64,000 nucleotides of DNA from CAZUYC01 sp964624475 (GTDB lineage: Bacteria; Myxococcota_A; UBA9160; SMWR01), in assembly GCA_964624475.1 (NCBI GenBank), contig CAZUYC010000094.1, forward strand, positions 50,859 through 114,858, in the 5' to 3' direction. Positions within the stretch are counted from its first letter, which is position 1. Each line of letters starts with the position of its first letter. Shown here in pieces: positions 8,732-17,584 of this stretch. The notes under the pieces were generated by a model. That model was not told the DNA's origin and searched no databases. It was given only the letters and a program-made list of their open reading frames with translations. A program made the translations under genes and the position numbers.

Positions 8732-9696
8732 CGCTTCACCGCTCGCCCGCCGTCGACGCGCTCGATCAGGCCCGCCGCGAGCAGCGGCAGCAGGATCTCG
8801 TGCTGCCCGATGAGCGAGATCCCCGTCCCGCCGAGGCGGGTCGGTCGGCGCACCACGTTCTCCTGCGGCCGGTAGTGGCGGATCATGTCGAGGTCGACCG
8901 TCGTGAAGCGGCGCACGCGGTGCCCGAGGTTGCGTGCGAGCGCGAGGGCCTTGAGGAACACCTCGGGCAGGATCACCGCGGAGCCCGCGTGGAAGAGCAC
9001 GCCGCCCTCGAGCGTCGCGACGAGGCCGGCGAGGGTCTCGAAGTCCCGGTAGCTCGTGGCGCCGAGCGCGGCGCCGTCCGCGCTCGGGTGCATGTGGTGG
9101 ATGTCGGTGCCGATCGCCACGTGCACCGTGACCGGGACGCCGAGCCGGAAGGCCGCGGCCAGGATCGAGCGCGCCTTGTGCGGGTAGCGGCCCGTCGCGA
9201 TCTCGCGCCCCACGGCCGCGCCCATGCCGAGCCCGTCGCGCGCGCCGGCGGCGATCGCGGCGTTGAGCCGCTCGGCCGTTTCGGCCGCCATCCCGAAGCT
9301 CCCGTCGTCGAGCGCCGCGTCGACGTCCTCGCTGGTGCGCCCGATCCACGCGAGCTCGAGATCGTGGACGCAGCCGGCGCCGTTCAGCAGCACGCCTGAC
9401 GCGAGCCCGCGCTCGAGCAGATCCACCACCACGGGCGCGAGGCCCACCTTCACGACGTGCGCGCCGAGGCCCCACAGGATCGTGCGGCGGCCCGCGCGGG
9501 CGCGGGCGGCGGCGTCGATCGCGCGGCGCAGGTCCGCCGCCGCGAGGATATTGGGCAGGCCGTCCAGGAACGCGGCGAGGCTCGCCCCCGCGCGGTGGGG
9601 TCGGGCCTCGTCGCGCAGCCGCACCTTGCTCGGTCGGCGCCGGACGGGGACGGTCCGGAGCTTGGCGCGGTCGAGGCGCGGCGGCCGCTCCTTCAC
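8728..9696 (-). CDS. Deoxyhypusine-synthase-like NAD-binding protein
   Basis: A 322-residue cytoplasmic protein starting with GTG at 9696. Blocks visible are TILWGLGAHVVKVGLAPVVV (about 72-91), LNGAGCVHDLELAWIGRTSE, DDGSFGMAAETAERLNAAI, VHVAIGTDIHHMHPSADGA, and GGTGISLIGQHEILLPLLAAGL. The layout resembles bacterial proteins distantly related to deoxyhypusine synthase, in the same NAD-binding fold superfamily as sirtuins. Bacteria usually lack hypusine, so the reaction here is not known. It overlaps the macro-domain gene, which fits a role in NAD or ADP-ribose chemistry; that is inference. A conserved hypothetical label is the cautious alternative. Confidence 0.55.
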   Translation of the reverse strand: MKERPPRLDRAKLRTVPVRRRPSKVRLRDEARPHRAGASLAAFLDGLPNILAAADLRRAIDAAARARAGRRTILWGLGAHVVKVGLAPVVVDLLERGLASGVLLNGAGCVHDLELAWIGRTSEDVDAALDDGSFGMAAETAERLNAAIAAGARDGLGMGAAVGREIATGRYPHKARSILAAAFRLGVPVTVHVAIGTDIHHMHPSADGAALGATSYRDFETLAGLVATLEGGVLFHAGSAVILPEVFLKALALARNLGHRVRRFTTVDLDMIRHYRPQENVVRRPTRLGGTGISLIGQHEILLPLLAAGLIERVDGGRAVKR

Positions 9697-9833
9697 CGAA
9701 AAACCCTTGTCCGTCGCGGAGATCCACTCACCGCCCGCATGGTCGCGAGCCGGGCCTCCGGCGTCAACGGATGCGGGCCTGCCGATCGGGCGGCATGCTA
9801 GGGGGCCTCGAAACCGCAGAAGGGAGAACCGGG

Positions 9834-10160
9834 GTGGCCACAGTCGCGGAAGTCACGGACCAGACCTTCGAGAAGGAGATCCTCCAGTCGCAGAACCCCG
9901 CGCTGGTGGACTTCTGGGCGGAGTGGTGCGCGCCCTGCCGCGCCGTCGCCCCGATCCTCAAGGACCTCGCCACGCGCTACGACGGCAAGGTCACCGTCGC
10001 GAAGGTCGACGTCGATGCGAACCCCGCCACCGCCGGCCGCTACGGGATCCGCAGCATCCCGACCGTCCTCGCCTTCCGCGGCGGCCAGGTCGTCGGGCAG
10101 CTTGTGGGCGCCCGGCCGCGTGCGGATTTCGAGGCGTTTGTGGAGAGGTTGCTCGCGTAG
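9834..10160 (+). CDS. trxA: Thioredoxin
   Basis: A 108-residue thioredoxin, the standard length, with the active site WCAPC (W31-C35) instead of the usual WCGPC and the cis-proline loop RSIPTVLAF. It reduces protein disulfides in the cytoplasm. The GTG at 9834 is preferred over upstream in-frame starts because AGGGAG (9821-9826) lies seven bases before it and the protein then begins VATVAEVTDQTF. It is divergent from the deoxyhypusine-synthase-like gene, with 137 bp between the two starts. It lies between the two inverted 216-bp repeats. Confidence 0.95.
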   Translation: MATVAEVTDQTFEKEILQSQNPALVDFWAEWCAPCRAVAPILKDLATRYDGKVTVAKVDVDANPATAGRYGIRSIPTVLAFRGGQVVGQLVGARPRADFEAFVERLLA

Positions 10161-10173
10161 GCCCGGGCTTCGG

Positions 10174-10188
10174 CGGGGGAATCCCCCG
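10174..10188 (+). terminator. Possible stem-loop after trxA
   Basis: A GGGGG/CCCCC stem with an AAT loop, closed by an extra C-G pair, begins 14 bp after the trxA stop. It is flanked by a 15-bp direct repeat (10162-10176 and 10194-10208). No T-run follows, so this is only a possible terminator or RNA-end structure. Confidence 0.35.
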
Positions 10189-10228
10189 ATAGACCCGGGC
10201 TTCGGCGGACGGGGAACCTCCCGATTCT

Positions 10229-10444
10229 ACTCCGCTCGCCTGCGGCTCGCTGCGCGCTCCGCGCTGCCGCGCTCCGCTTGCGAAGAGCCCCGCCGGAAGC
10301 TGGCCCGGGTAGTGCGGGGCTTGGCCTACCCCCGGGTCGTGTCGTAGGCAAACCCCGGATCATCGTGGGCGGCGTTCGGGCGCATTGCTTCGCAAGCGAG
10401 GCGCGGCAGCGCCTCGCGCGCAGCGAGCCGCAGGCGAGCGGAGT
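10229..10444 (-). repeat. 216-bp foldback element, copy B (inverted relative to copy A)
   Basis: The second full-length copy, in opposite orientation to 7920-8135, lying in the 334-bp convergent gap between trxA and the lipoprotein gene. Length and both outer arms match copy A exactly; the internal 95 bp or so carry all the differences. A conserved internal block reads (on minus) CCTACGACACGACCCGGG. The flanks (GATTCT on the left, CAATAA on the right) resemble those of copy A (GATTTC and AAATAG), so the element may include a few more AT-rich bases at each end. No coding capacity is evident. Confidence 0.85.
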
Positions 10445-10494
10445 CAATAAGGCCGGTCCCCCCAGTGCGCCCCCCACCCCCGCACGCCTCGAGT

Positions 10495-12291
10495 TCACGC
10501 ACTCCTCGATTCCGGCGAAACAACCACGAGAAGAACCACGTAACGGCCCCAGGGCTCACCCTTCTCCGTGCGGTGGGAGACGGCGACGGCGAGCTCGAGG
10601 TCGCGCTGCTTCAGGTACTCCTCCGGGAACTCGAGGTCGCCGAGCTCACGGACCTCGGCCACCCAGCCCGTGGTCGCGCGCCCGAGGCGCTCGACGCTCT
10701 CGCGCAGCAGGAGGTCCATCGCGTCCGGCGGCTCCTCGCCGCCCGTGACGCGAACGGCCGCGTCGTTGCACGGACCCGACAGCTCGTCGAGTACCTTCGG
10801 CGCCCGCAGGCCGTGACGCGCGCGCTCGCGCGTGAGCCTCTCGATCACGGCGCGCACGCTCCGCGCGTGGTCCGCCTCCGAGAAGAGCTCGTAGGTGCCG
10901 AAGAGCGCCGCGACCGACGCCTTCTCGCCCTCGCCCTCGCGCAGCGGTCCCACGGCGATCCGCTCGATGTCTGCGGCGAGGAGCGCCTCGCGTCCGCCCG
11001 GCTCCTCGAGCGCCTCGGAGAGCAGGCGCCCGAGGTCGGGCTCCTGCACGACCCAGGAGGCCGTGAAGTAGCCGGTCTGGACGGTCCCGTCGACGCTCCA
11101 GCCGGCGAGCATGCCGAGCACGGCGAGCTCGGCCAGGGCCTGCGGCGCGAGATCGAACATCGCCGCGAAGAAGGGCGGTGCCAGCTCCGCGGCGACGCGG
11201 CTCTGTCCGGGGTCGAGCGCGACCGCGCGGAGCCCCGCGCGCCGGCGCACCTCGTTCAGGAGCTCGGTCAGGTCCTTGCCGAACGAGGTGGCGTCGCCGG
11301 CGACGCGCCGATCCGTGTACGAGACCTCGCGGTAGGTGTCCTGGGGCTCGCCCCTCGGCCAGGCCAGCACCTGCAGCGCCGCCCGCGCGAGCAGCGACTC
11401 GCGCGGGGTCACGGCGATCGAGACCAGCGCCGCGGCGTCGCTCGGATCGAGCGGGCACACGAAGGCGAAGCGCGGCGGCGCGACGTCGGGCAGGGACTCG
11501 CAGGGCAGGACGCCGTACTCGCCCCGGTTCGCGAGCGCGCGGATCCGCCCGACGGGGGCGAGCGCCTCGCCGCGGATCACGAGGCGCCCCGACTCGTCGG
11601 GCACGGTCGCGATCGGATCCACGTGGACCTCGCGCCGGCCGGAGGCGACCATCACCACGCCCCGCAAGGCCTGCTCGCCGTCGCCCTCGGGCGCCGGCTC
11701 GCTCCCGTACCAGATCCCGATCGCGCTCGGACCGCCCGTGAGCGCCTCCTCGACCGTCTTCTCGAGCGACGCGTGCCACGCCGCGAGGACCTCGGCCTCG
11801 CTGCGCTCGGGAGGCACCGACCCATCCAGATAGCCGAAGCTCACCCTCACCACCGGCGCGTTGCAGCGGGTGGTGATGAAGCGCAGCAGCGAGTCGGTCG
11901 GGCGCCCCCCGGTAGCGAGGAAGAAGCGGCCGAGCTCGCGCGCGACGCAGTACATCGCCTCGGTCGGGACGGCGAGCCCGACGCGGCGCCGCGCGGCGTC
12001 GTCGAGGAGCGCCGACCACGGGCTCCCGTCGCTGTAGGCGGCCGTCTCGACGCGCTCGGGGAAGGGCCCCGCGAGCTGCCACTCGCTCACCTGGCGCACG
12101 TCGAGCGCGAAGACCGTCGCGGGCAGGGGGGTGTCGCCGAGCTGCTCGAGCTCCTCGGGGCTCGGGAAGGGCTTGCCGCCGGACTTCGAGTCGCGCGCAC
12201 CGGGCGAGGGAGCGCCCCCGCCCGCGCACGCGACGGCCGCCGCCGCGCCGAGCGCCGCCAGCAGGCGCAGCCCCCGGAATCCTCGCTTCAC
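10495..12291 (-). CDS. Uncharacterised lipoprotein with CAP-like region
   Basis: A 598-residue protein with a lipoprotein-type signal: KRGFRGLRLLAALGAAAAVACAGG written as a basic start, a hydrophobic core and a Cys at about 22 after AVA. The first half is unfamiliar. A central stretch, LTELLNEVRRRAGLRAVALD followed by PGQSRVAAELA, resembles the start of CAP (SCP/PR1-like) domains. The usual CAP histidines and glutamates are not obvious, so any relation may be remote. It is probably anchored in the outer membrane or periplasm. It stands alone between a repeat element and the HAD phosphatase gene. I do not recognise a function. Confidence 0.75.
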   Translation of the reverse strand: MKRGFRGLRLLAALGAAAAVACAGGGAPSPGARDSKSGGKPFPSPEELEQLGDTPLPATVFALDVRQVSEWQLAGPFPERVETAAYSDGSPWSALLDDAARRRVGLAVPTEAMYCVARELGRFFLATGGRPTDSLLRFITTRCNAPVVRVSFGYLDGSVPPERSEAEVLAAWHASLEKTVEEALTGGPSAIGIWYGSEPAPEGDGEQALRGVVMVASGRREVHVDPIATVPDESGRLVIRGEALAPVGRIRALANRGEYGVLPCESLPDVAPPRFAFVCPLDPSDAAALVSIAVTPRESLLARAALQVLAWPRGEPQDTYREVSYTDRRVAGDATSFGKDLTELLNEVRRRAGLRAVALDPGQSRVAAELAPPFFAAMFDLAPQALAELAVLGMLAGWSVDGTVQTGYFTASWVVQEPDLGRLLSEALEEPGGREALLAADIERIAVGPLREGEGEKASVAALFGTYELFSEADHARSVRAVIERLTRERARHGLRAPKVLDELSGPCNDAAVRVTGGEEPPDAMDLLLRESVERLGRATTGWVAEVRELGDLEFPEEYLKQRDLELAVAVSHRTEKGEPWGRYVVLLVVVSPESRSA

Positions 12292-12370
12292 CGCGGTCCT
12301 ACTCTACCCCGGGAGGCTCGGCGGATGGAGATCTTTCGGCACGCCTCGCAGCCGCCGGGAAGGCGTGGGG

Positions 12371-13036
12371 CTAGCCGGGCGGCTCGAAGAAGCGCACCGG
12401 CCAGCGGCGGCGGACCGCCGTGCGGTACAGGAAGGGGTCGGGGTTCACCGCGACGGGGTGGCCGACCAGGTCGAGCAGCGGCAGGTCCGTGATCGAGTCG
12501 GTGTAGAAGAAGCTCCGGGCGAGGTCGATCCCGTGCCGCTCGATGAAGTGCTGGATCCAGTAGATCTTGCCCTCCTCGAAGCAGATCGGCTCGACGACGC
12601 GACCCGTGAAGCGGCCGTCCTCGACCTCGAGGCTCGTGTAGAGGAAGTGGCGCACGCCGAGGCGCTCGGCGAGCGGCCGCACCACGAACTTGGTCGCGCC
12701 CGAGACGATCGCCACCACGTGGCCGCGCTCCTCGTGCTCGCGCACGAGCTCGGCGGCCCGCGGGTAGATCGTGCGGGCCACCATCGCATCGAACCAGACG
12801 CGCGCCTCGCGCTCGAGCTCGGTTTCCTCCTGCCCGCGGAACTGCACCATCATCTTCTTGGTCCAGTTGCGGATGTCGAGGATGCCGAGCTTGTACTGGA
12901 GGTACGCGCCGAGGCCCGCCAGGAGCTCGAGCCCGCCGATCTCGCCCCGCTGGTAGCGGTAGCGCATGTAGAGGCTGCCCGAGTTCTCGGCGATCAGCGT
13001 CTTGTCCATGTCGAAGAAGGCGCCGATCCGGGGCAC
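12371..13036 (-). CDS. HAD-superfamily subclass IB phosphatase
   Basis: A 221-residue HAD-IB hydrolase of the SerB-like group. Motif I is FFDMDKTLI with the nucleophile and acid Asp pair near the N-terminus, motif II is IVSGATKF, the Lys is in EEGKIYW, and motif III is FYTDSITDLPLL. Members dephosphorylate small molecules or lipid intermediates; the substrate is unknown. The GTG at 13036 (VPRIGAFFDMDK) is preferred, with a TTG at 13063 as alternative; neither has a clear ribosome-binding site. It follows rodA by about 50 bp on the same strand and may be co-transcribed with the cell-shape operon. Confidence 0.85.
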   Translation of the reverse strand: MPRIGAFFDMDKTLIAENSGSLYMRYRYQRGEIGGLELLAGLGAYLQYKLGILDIRNWTKKMMVQFRGQEETELEREARVWFDAMVARTIYPRAAELVREHEERGHVVAIVSGATKFVVRPLAERLGVRHFLYTSLEVEDGRFTGRVVEPICFEEGKIYWIQHFIERHGIDLARSFFYTDSITDLPLLDLVGHPVAVNPDPFLYRTAVRRRWPVRFFEPPG

Positions 13037-13089
13037 GTGGCGGAGGGGGACGGGGAGGGCCAACGGGGGCTCGCGGGTCCGGAGGTGGG

Positions 13090-14187
13090 TCAGAAGACGT
13101 AGCGTCGCAGCGACACGTTCATGAGAAACCCCACGGCGACGAGCGTCGACACGAGCGCCGAGCCGCCGTAGGCGACGAAGGGTAGCGGGACGCCGATCAC
13201 GGGTGCGACCCCCACGACCATGCCGATGTTCAGGACCGCCGGCCAGAAGAGCGCCCCCACCACGCCGACCGCGAGCATCGCGCCGAAGGCGTCCTTGGAG
13301 TTGCGCCCGACCACGAGCCCCCAGGCGAGCAGCGTCACGTAGAGACCGAGCACGACCGTGGTCCCGACGAAGCCCCACTCCTCGGCGAGCACCGAGAGGG
13401 CGAAGTCCGTGTGCTGGGTCGGCAGGAAGCGCAGCTGCGTCTGCGTGCCCTCGAGCCAGCCCTTGCCCCAGAGCCCCCCCGACCCGATCGCGATGCGCGA
13501 CTGGTTCACCTGGTAGCCCGAGGCGAGCGGGTCGCGCCCGGGGTCGACCACGTCGAGGATGCGGCTGCGCTGGTAGGGCTCGAGGCCGAAGAGCCAGAGC
13601 GAGACCAGGGCGGCGAGCCCGAGCAGGGAGACGGCGGCCCAGGCGCGGGCGGGGATGCGCACCAGCCCGAGGTAGGTGCAGCCGACGAGGAGCGTGAGCA
13701 GCGCCACGCCCATGTCGCGCTGGAGCAGGATGATCCCGACCGGGACGCCGATGATCGCGAGCGGGCGGAAGAGGTCCCGCAGGCGCCGGATCTCGCCGGG
13801 CGGGTTGCGGTGGAAGTAGCGCGCGAGCATCAGGATCATCGCGAGCCGCGCGACCTCCGCCGGCTGGAGCCTTCCCTCGAGGAGCCAGCTCTGGCTGCCG
13901 CGCGTCACCGGCGCCAGCACGAGGGTGGCGGCGAGCACGCCCGTCGTGAGCAGGTACGCCGGGAACGCGAGCCGTTCGTAGTGGCGGTAGTCGATCGCGA
14001 GGGTGACCAGCATCGCCACGCCCCCGAGCGCCAGCGAGAAGAGCTGGCGGCGGAGCTCCTCCGAGAGGCCGGCCGGGCGGAAGGTCGAGGAGTAGAGGTT
14101 CACGAGCCCCACGGCCACCAGGACGAGAACGAGGCCGAAGAGCATCCAGTCGAAGTTCTGGAGCAGGCGGCGGTCAATCGCCGGCAC
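13090..14187 (-). CDS. rodA: Rod-shape SEDS glycosyltransferase RodA
   Basis: A 365-residue membrane protein with about ten transmembrane segments. SEDS-family marks include LQPAEVARLAMILMLARYFH, LLQRDMGVALLTLL (with the catalytic-type Asp), SRIAIGSGGLWGKGW and PTQHTDFALSVLAEEWGF. RodA polymerises glycan strands for lateral wall synthesis together with PBP2, whose gene lies immediately upstream. The GTG start at 14187 lies inside the end of mrdA (overlap 14 bp). It is the last core gene of the mreB-mreC-mreD-mrdA-rodA cluster. Confidence 0.97.
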   Translation of the reverse strand: MPAIDRRLLQNFDWMLFGLVLVLVAVGLVNLYSSTFRPAGLSEELRRQLFSLALGGVAMLVTLAIDYRHYERLAFPAYLLTTGVLAATLVLAPVTRGSQSWLLEGRLQPAEVARLAMILMLARYFHRNPPGEIRRLRDLFRPLAIIGVPVGIILLQRDMGVALLTLLVGCTYLGLVRIPARAWAAVSLLGLAALVSLWLFGLEPYQRSRILDVVDPGRDPLASGYQVNQSRIAIGSGGLWGKGWLEGTQTQLRFLPTQHTDFALSVLAEEWGFVGTTVVLGLYVTLLAWGLVVGRNSKDAFGAMLAVGVVGALFWPAVLNIGMVVGVAPVIGVPLPFVAYGGSALVSTLVAVGFLMNVSLRRYVF

Positions 14188-16111
14188 TCTCGACCTCCGC
14201 GGCGGCCACGGGCCCGGCGGGCGCCGCGTCGGGGGGGGCGGCGGCGAGCGCTTCGCCCGCCGCCGCGCGCTGCTTCTCGAAGTAGCGGGCCAGGATCTTC
14301 TGCGCGATCGGCGCGGCCGCGCTGCCGCCGTGCCCGCCGTGCTCGGAGAGGACCGCGACCACGATTTCCGGCGACTCCACCGGAGCGAAGCTCACGAACC
14401 AGGCGTGGTCGCGGTAGCGGATCGGGATCTCGTGCTCCTCGAGGTTCTCGGTGTGCTCGAGCCTCACCACCTGCGCGGTCCCGGTCTTGCCGCCGACGCG
14501 CACGCCGGGCACCCGGGCGCGCCCGCCGGTTCCGCCCGGCTCTTCGACCACCGCCGCCAGCGCGTCGCGGATGCGCGCGAGATCCTCCTCGGCCACCGGG
14601 ACGCGGCCGACCGGCTCGGGCCGGCTAGCCGCCTGCCCCGCCTCCGCGTCGGGAAGGAGCAGGCGCGGAGCGGGCACGCGCCCGCCGTTCGCGAGCGCGG
14701 CGTAGGCCACGGCCATCTGGAGCGGCGTGGCCAGGTCGTAGCCCTGGCCGATCGACGCCGAGACCGTCTCGCCGCCCATCCACTTCTCGCCGAAGCGGCG
14801 CAGCTTCCAGCTCGAGGTCGGGATCAGGCCCGGTTTCTCCTGGGAGAGCGGGATCCCGCTGCGGCGTCCGAGGCCGAAGGCCTCGGCGTACCGGGCGATG
14901 CGGTCGATGCCGAGGCGCAGCCCCATGGTGTAGAAGTAGACGTCGCACGACCGCTTGAGCGCGTCGCGCAGGTCGACCGAGCCGTGGCCCTCCTTCTTCC
15001 AGCAGCGGTAGGTGCGGCGGCCGAGCGTGAAGTGGCCGGGGCAGAAGACGCGCTCCTGCGGGCTCGCCACCCTCTCGGCGAGGACCGCCGCCGCGACGAT
15101 GGGCTTGTAGGCGGAGCCCGGCGGGTACTGGCCCGAGATCGCGCGGTTCTGGAGCGGGCGCCACTCGTCGCCGGTGAGCCGCCGCCAGGTCGCGACGTCG
15201 ACGCCGCCGGCGAAGTCGTTCGGGTCGAAGGAGGGCTTCGAGACCAGGGCGAGCACGTCGCCGTTGCGGGGATCGAGCGCGACCGCCGCGCCGAGCTTCC
15301 CGGGCTCGCCCACCGCCGCGGGCAGGAAGGCCTCCTCGGCCGCCTGCTGGAGGTCGAGGTCGAGGGTCAGGGTGACGCTCCGGCCGGGGACGGCCGGGAC
15401 CTCGTCGAGCAGCGCGACGACGCGTCCTGCCACGTTCACGACCAGGTTGCGCCCGCCGGCCTCGCCGCGCAGCCGCGACTCGAGCAGCGCCTCGACCCCC
15501 GACTGTCCGATCACCTCGCCCTGCTGGTAGTCGGCGTACTCCCGCGTCGCGAGCTGGTCCTTGCGGATCTCGCCGATCGTGCCGAGCAGGTGCGCCGCGA
15601 GGTCGCCGCCCACGTAGTGCCGGCGCGGCCGCACGTCGGTCAGCACGCCGGGCAGCGCGTAGAGGTGCGACTCGACGCGCGCAAGCTGGTCGAACGAGAG
15701 ATCGCCGGAGAGGCGCACCGGGCGGAAGCGCGCGCGGCCGCGCGGCTGTCCGACGCGCTGGCGCAGCGCCTCGGCGTCGCCGTCGAGCAGGAGCCCGAGC
15801 GCCGCGAAGGTGAGCTCGGGCCGGCGCAGGTCGCTCGGCATCACCTCGACGCCGAACGCGGGGCGGGTGGTCGCGAGCACGCGGCCCTCGCGGTCCTGGA
15901 CGTCGCCGCGCGGGGCCTCGAGCCGGACCAGGCGTACGGCGTTGCCCTGCGCGATGCCCCCGAGCTCCTCGCCGCGCAGGATCTGGAGCTGGAAGAAGCG
16001 GACGCCGAAGATCCCGAAGACGAGCAGGATCACCGCCACGAGCAAGGGGAGGCGCTTCTCGAGGATCGGGTCCGGCCCCGCCCCGAGGCGCCCGTGGTCG
16101 CCGACGCCCAT
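14174..16111 (-). CDS. mrdA: Penicillin-binding protein 2 (peptidoglycan transpeptidase)
   Basis: A 645-residue class B PBP. One N-terminal membrane anchor (about 18-38) is followed by a pedestal domain and the transpeptidase domain. The active-site set is complete: SAYK in YPPGSAYKPIVA, SCD in LKRSCDVYFYTMG, and KTG in VGGKTGTAQVV. It cross-links peptidoglycan during elongation as the partner of RodA. The ATG at 16111 shares one base with the mreD stop. The C-terminal 40 residues are Ala/Pro/Glu-rich and probably disordered. Confidence 0.97.
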   Translation of the reverse strand: MGVGDHGRLGAGPDPILEKRLPLLVAVILLVFGIFGVRFFQLQILRGEELGGIAQGNAVRLVRLEAPRGDVQDREGRVLATTRPAFGVEVMPSDLRRPELTFAALGLLLDGDAEALRQRVGQPRGRARFRPVRLSGDLSFDQLARVESHLYALPGVLTDVRPRRHYVGGDLAAHLLGTIGEIRKDQLATREYADYQQGEVIGQSGVEALLESRLRGEAGGRNLVVNVAGRVVALLDEVPAVPGRSVTLTLDLDLQQAAEEAFLPAAVGEPGKLGAAVALDPRNGDVLALVSKPSFDPNDFAGGVDVATWRRLTGDEWRPLQNRAISGQYPPGSAYKPIVAAAVLAERVASPQERVFCPGHFTLGRRTYRCWKKEGHGSVDLRDALKRSCDVYFYTMGLRLGIDRIARYAEAFGLGRRSGIPLSQEKPGLIPTSSWKLRRFGEKWMGGETVSASIGQGYDLATPLQMAVAYAALANGGRVPAPRLLLPDAEAGQAASRPEPVGRVPVAEEDLARIRDALAAVVEEPGGTGGRARVPGVRVGGKTGTAQVVRLEHTENLEEHEIPIRYRDHAWFVSFAPVESPEIVVAVLSEHGGHGGSAAAPIAQKILARYFEKQRAAAGEALAAAPPDAAPAGPVAAAEVESAGD

Positions 16112-16647
16112 CACGCCGGGAACTTGCGGGGCTCGAGCCGCATGAGCCGCGCCCCCTCCTCGTCGCCCAGGGCCTGGCAGACCCGGGTCACGCCCGCGAC
16201 CACGAAGGGAGCGAGCAGGCCGTTCACCAGCGCCTGGGACGCGAAGTCCACGGCCGGCGGGAGCGCCGGCGCCTGGCCCGGGGCGAAGAAGGCGGCCAGC
16301 GCCCAGGTGGCGAGCCCGTTCGCGGCGCAGAGTCCCGCCGTGAAGATCGCGAGCGGCACGGGCCCGCGCAGGTTGAAGCGACGGCTGCCGACGCGGGCGG
16401 CCGCGAACGCCGCCATGCGCAGGAGCATGTGCTGGCCGAGGAGGGAGCCGGAGAGCAGGTCGGAGAGGTAGCCCACGAGGGCGGCGAGCAGGACCCCGGT
16501 CGCGGCCCGCCGCAGCGCGAGCCCGAGCCCGACCACCACGAGCAGGCCGAGGTCCGGGCACCACGGCTCGGCGAGAATCCGGGTCACCCCCGCCTGGACG
16601 ACGAGCGCGACGAAGGCGACACCCGCGAGCGCGAGGGCGCGCTTCAC
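16111..16647 (-). CDS. mreD: Rod-shape-determining protein MreD
   Basis: A 178-residue inner-membrane protein with about five hydrophobic segments and the MreD-like core WCPDLGLLVVVGLGLALRR, then GYLSDLLSGSLLGQHMLLRM. Sequence identity in this family is low, so the call rests on topology and on its place between mreC and mrdA. It is thought to connect MreC and MreB with the wall-synthesis enzymes. The start overlaps the end of mreC by four bases. Confidence 0.9.
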   Translation of the reverse strand: MKRALALAGVAFVALVVQAGVTRILAEPWCPDLGLLVVVGLGLALRRAATGVLLAALVGYLSDLLSGSLLGQHMLLRMAAFAAARVGSRRFNLRGPVPLAIFTAGLCAANGLATWALAAFFAPGQAPALPPAVDFASQALVNGLLAPFVVAGVTRVCQALGDEEGARLMRLEPRKFPA

Positions 16648-17552
16648 CGCGGGGGACCGTCCGTCGACGCGGTCCGCGCCTCCCCGTCGCCGCCCTCGGT
16701 GCGATAGAGCAGCTCCATGCTCGGCCCGCGGCGCAGGATCACGAACGCCTGCTCCAGGCGGCCGAAGTCGACGGCCGGCGCCAGGCTCGCGTTGCGCAGG
16801 AGGCCCGCGCCCGCCTCCGAGACGGCGCTGACGATCCCCACGCGGAGTCCCTTCGGATAGACGCCGTCGAGACCGGAGGTGATCACGATGTCGCCCACCT
16901 CGACGTCGCCGCCGCGCGCCACGAACTCGAAATCGACCAGCTCGCTGCCGCGCCCCCGCACGATCCCCCGGGTGCGGCTGCGTTGCACGGTGCCGTCGAT
17001 CGCCGTCTGGCGGTCGAGGAGCAGCGTCGCCCGGGCGGCGCGCTGCGAGGTGGCGGTGACGAGGCCGACGATCCCCTCCTCGCTGATCACGGGCATGCCC
17101 GAGCGCACCCCGTGCTCGCGGCCGCGGTCGACGAGGACGGAGCGGAAGAACGCCGAGACGTCGGAGCCGACGAGCTGCGCCGGGAGCATCGGCACCTCGA
17201 AATCGGCGCGCATCTCGGCGATGCGCGCGAGGCGCCCGCCGGCGACGAGCGCCTCGCGGAGCTGGAGGTTCTCCTCCTCGAGCGCGGCGACCCGCTCGTG
17301 CAGCAGCGCGTTGTGCTCGGCGACATCCACGAGGTCGGCGTAGCGGCCCCAGGCGTGGCGCACGAAGTCGATCGGCAGGGCGATCGCCTTCTGGAGCGGG
17401 ACGGTGGCGTCGAGGATCGGCCCCGCCCAGGGCGGAAGCTGGCGCTCCCCGACGCGCAGCGCGCGGCGGTCGACCACCATGCTGACCGTGGCGGCCGCCA
17501 CCAGCCCGACGACGAGCAGGGAGAGCCGCATTCGGACTCGAAGGTCCGCCAT
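16644..17552 (-). CDS. mreC: Rod-shape-determining protein MreC
   Basis: A 302-residue bitopic protein: a short cytoplasmic tail, a transmembrane helix at about 9-27, a coiled coil (LLHERVAALEEENLQLREAL, about 84-103), and a periplasmic beta-barrel domain with VLVDRGREHGVRSGMPVI and GDIVITSGLDGVYPKGLRVG. It activates PBP2/RodA and links the MreB filament to the periplasm. It begins 32 bp after mreB and overlaps mreD. Confidence 0.96.
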   Translation of the reverse strand: MADLRVRMRLSLLVVGLVAAATVSMVVDRRALRVGERQLPPWAGPILDATVPLQKAIALPIDFVRHAWGRYADLVDVAEHNALLHERVAALEEENLQLREALVAGGRLARIAEMRADFEVPMLPAQLVGSDVSAFFRSVLVDRGREHGVRSGMPVISEEGIVGLVTATSQRAARATLLLDRQTAIDGTVQRSRTRGIVRGRGSELVDFEFVARGGDVEVGDIVITSGLDGVYPKGLRVGIVSAVSEAGAGLLRNASLAPAVDFGRLEQAFVILRRGPSMELLYRTEGGDGEARTASTDGPPR

Positions 17553-17584
17553 AGATCTCGCACCCGGCCGGAACGCGCGGGACG

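Noticed and set aside
7838..10494. Insertion sequence or composite transposon made from the two foldback elements
   Set aside because: No transposase gene is present in or between the copies and no target duplication is convincing. Only a MITE-like non-coding element can be supported.
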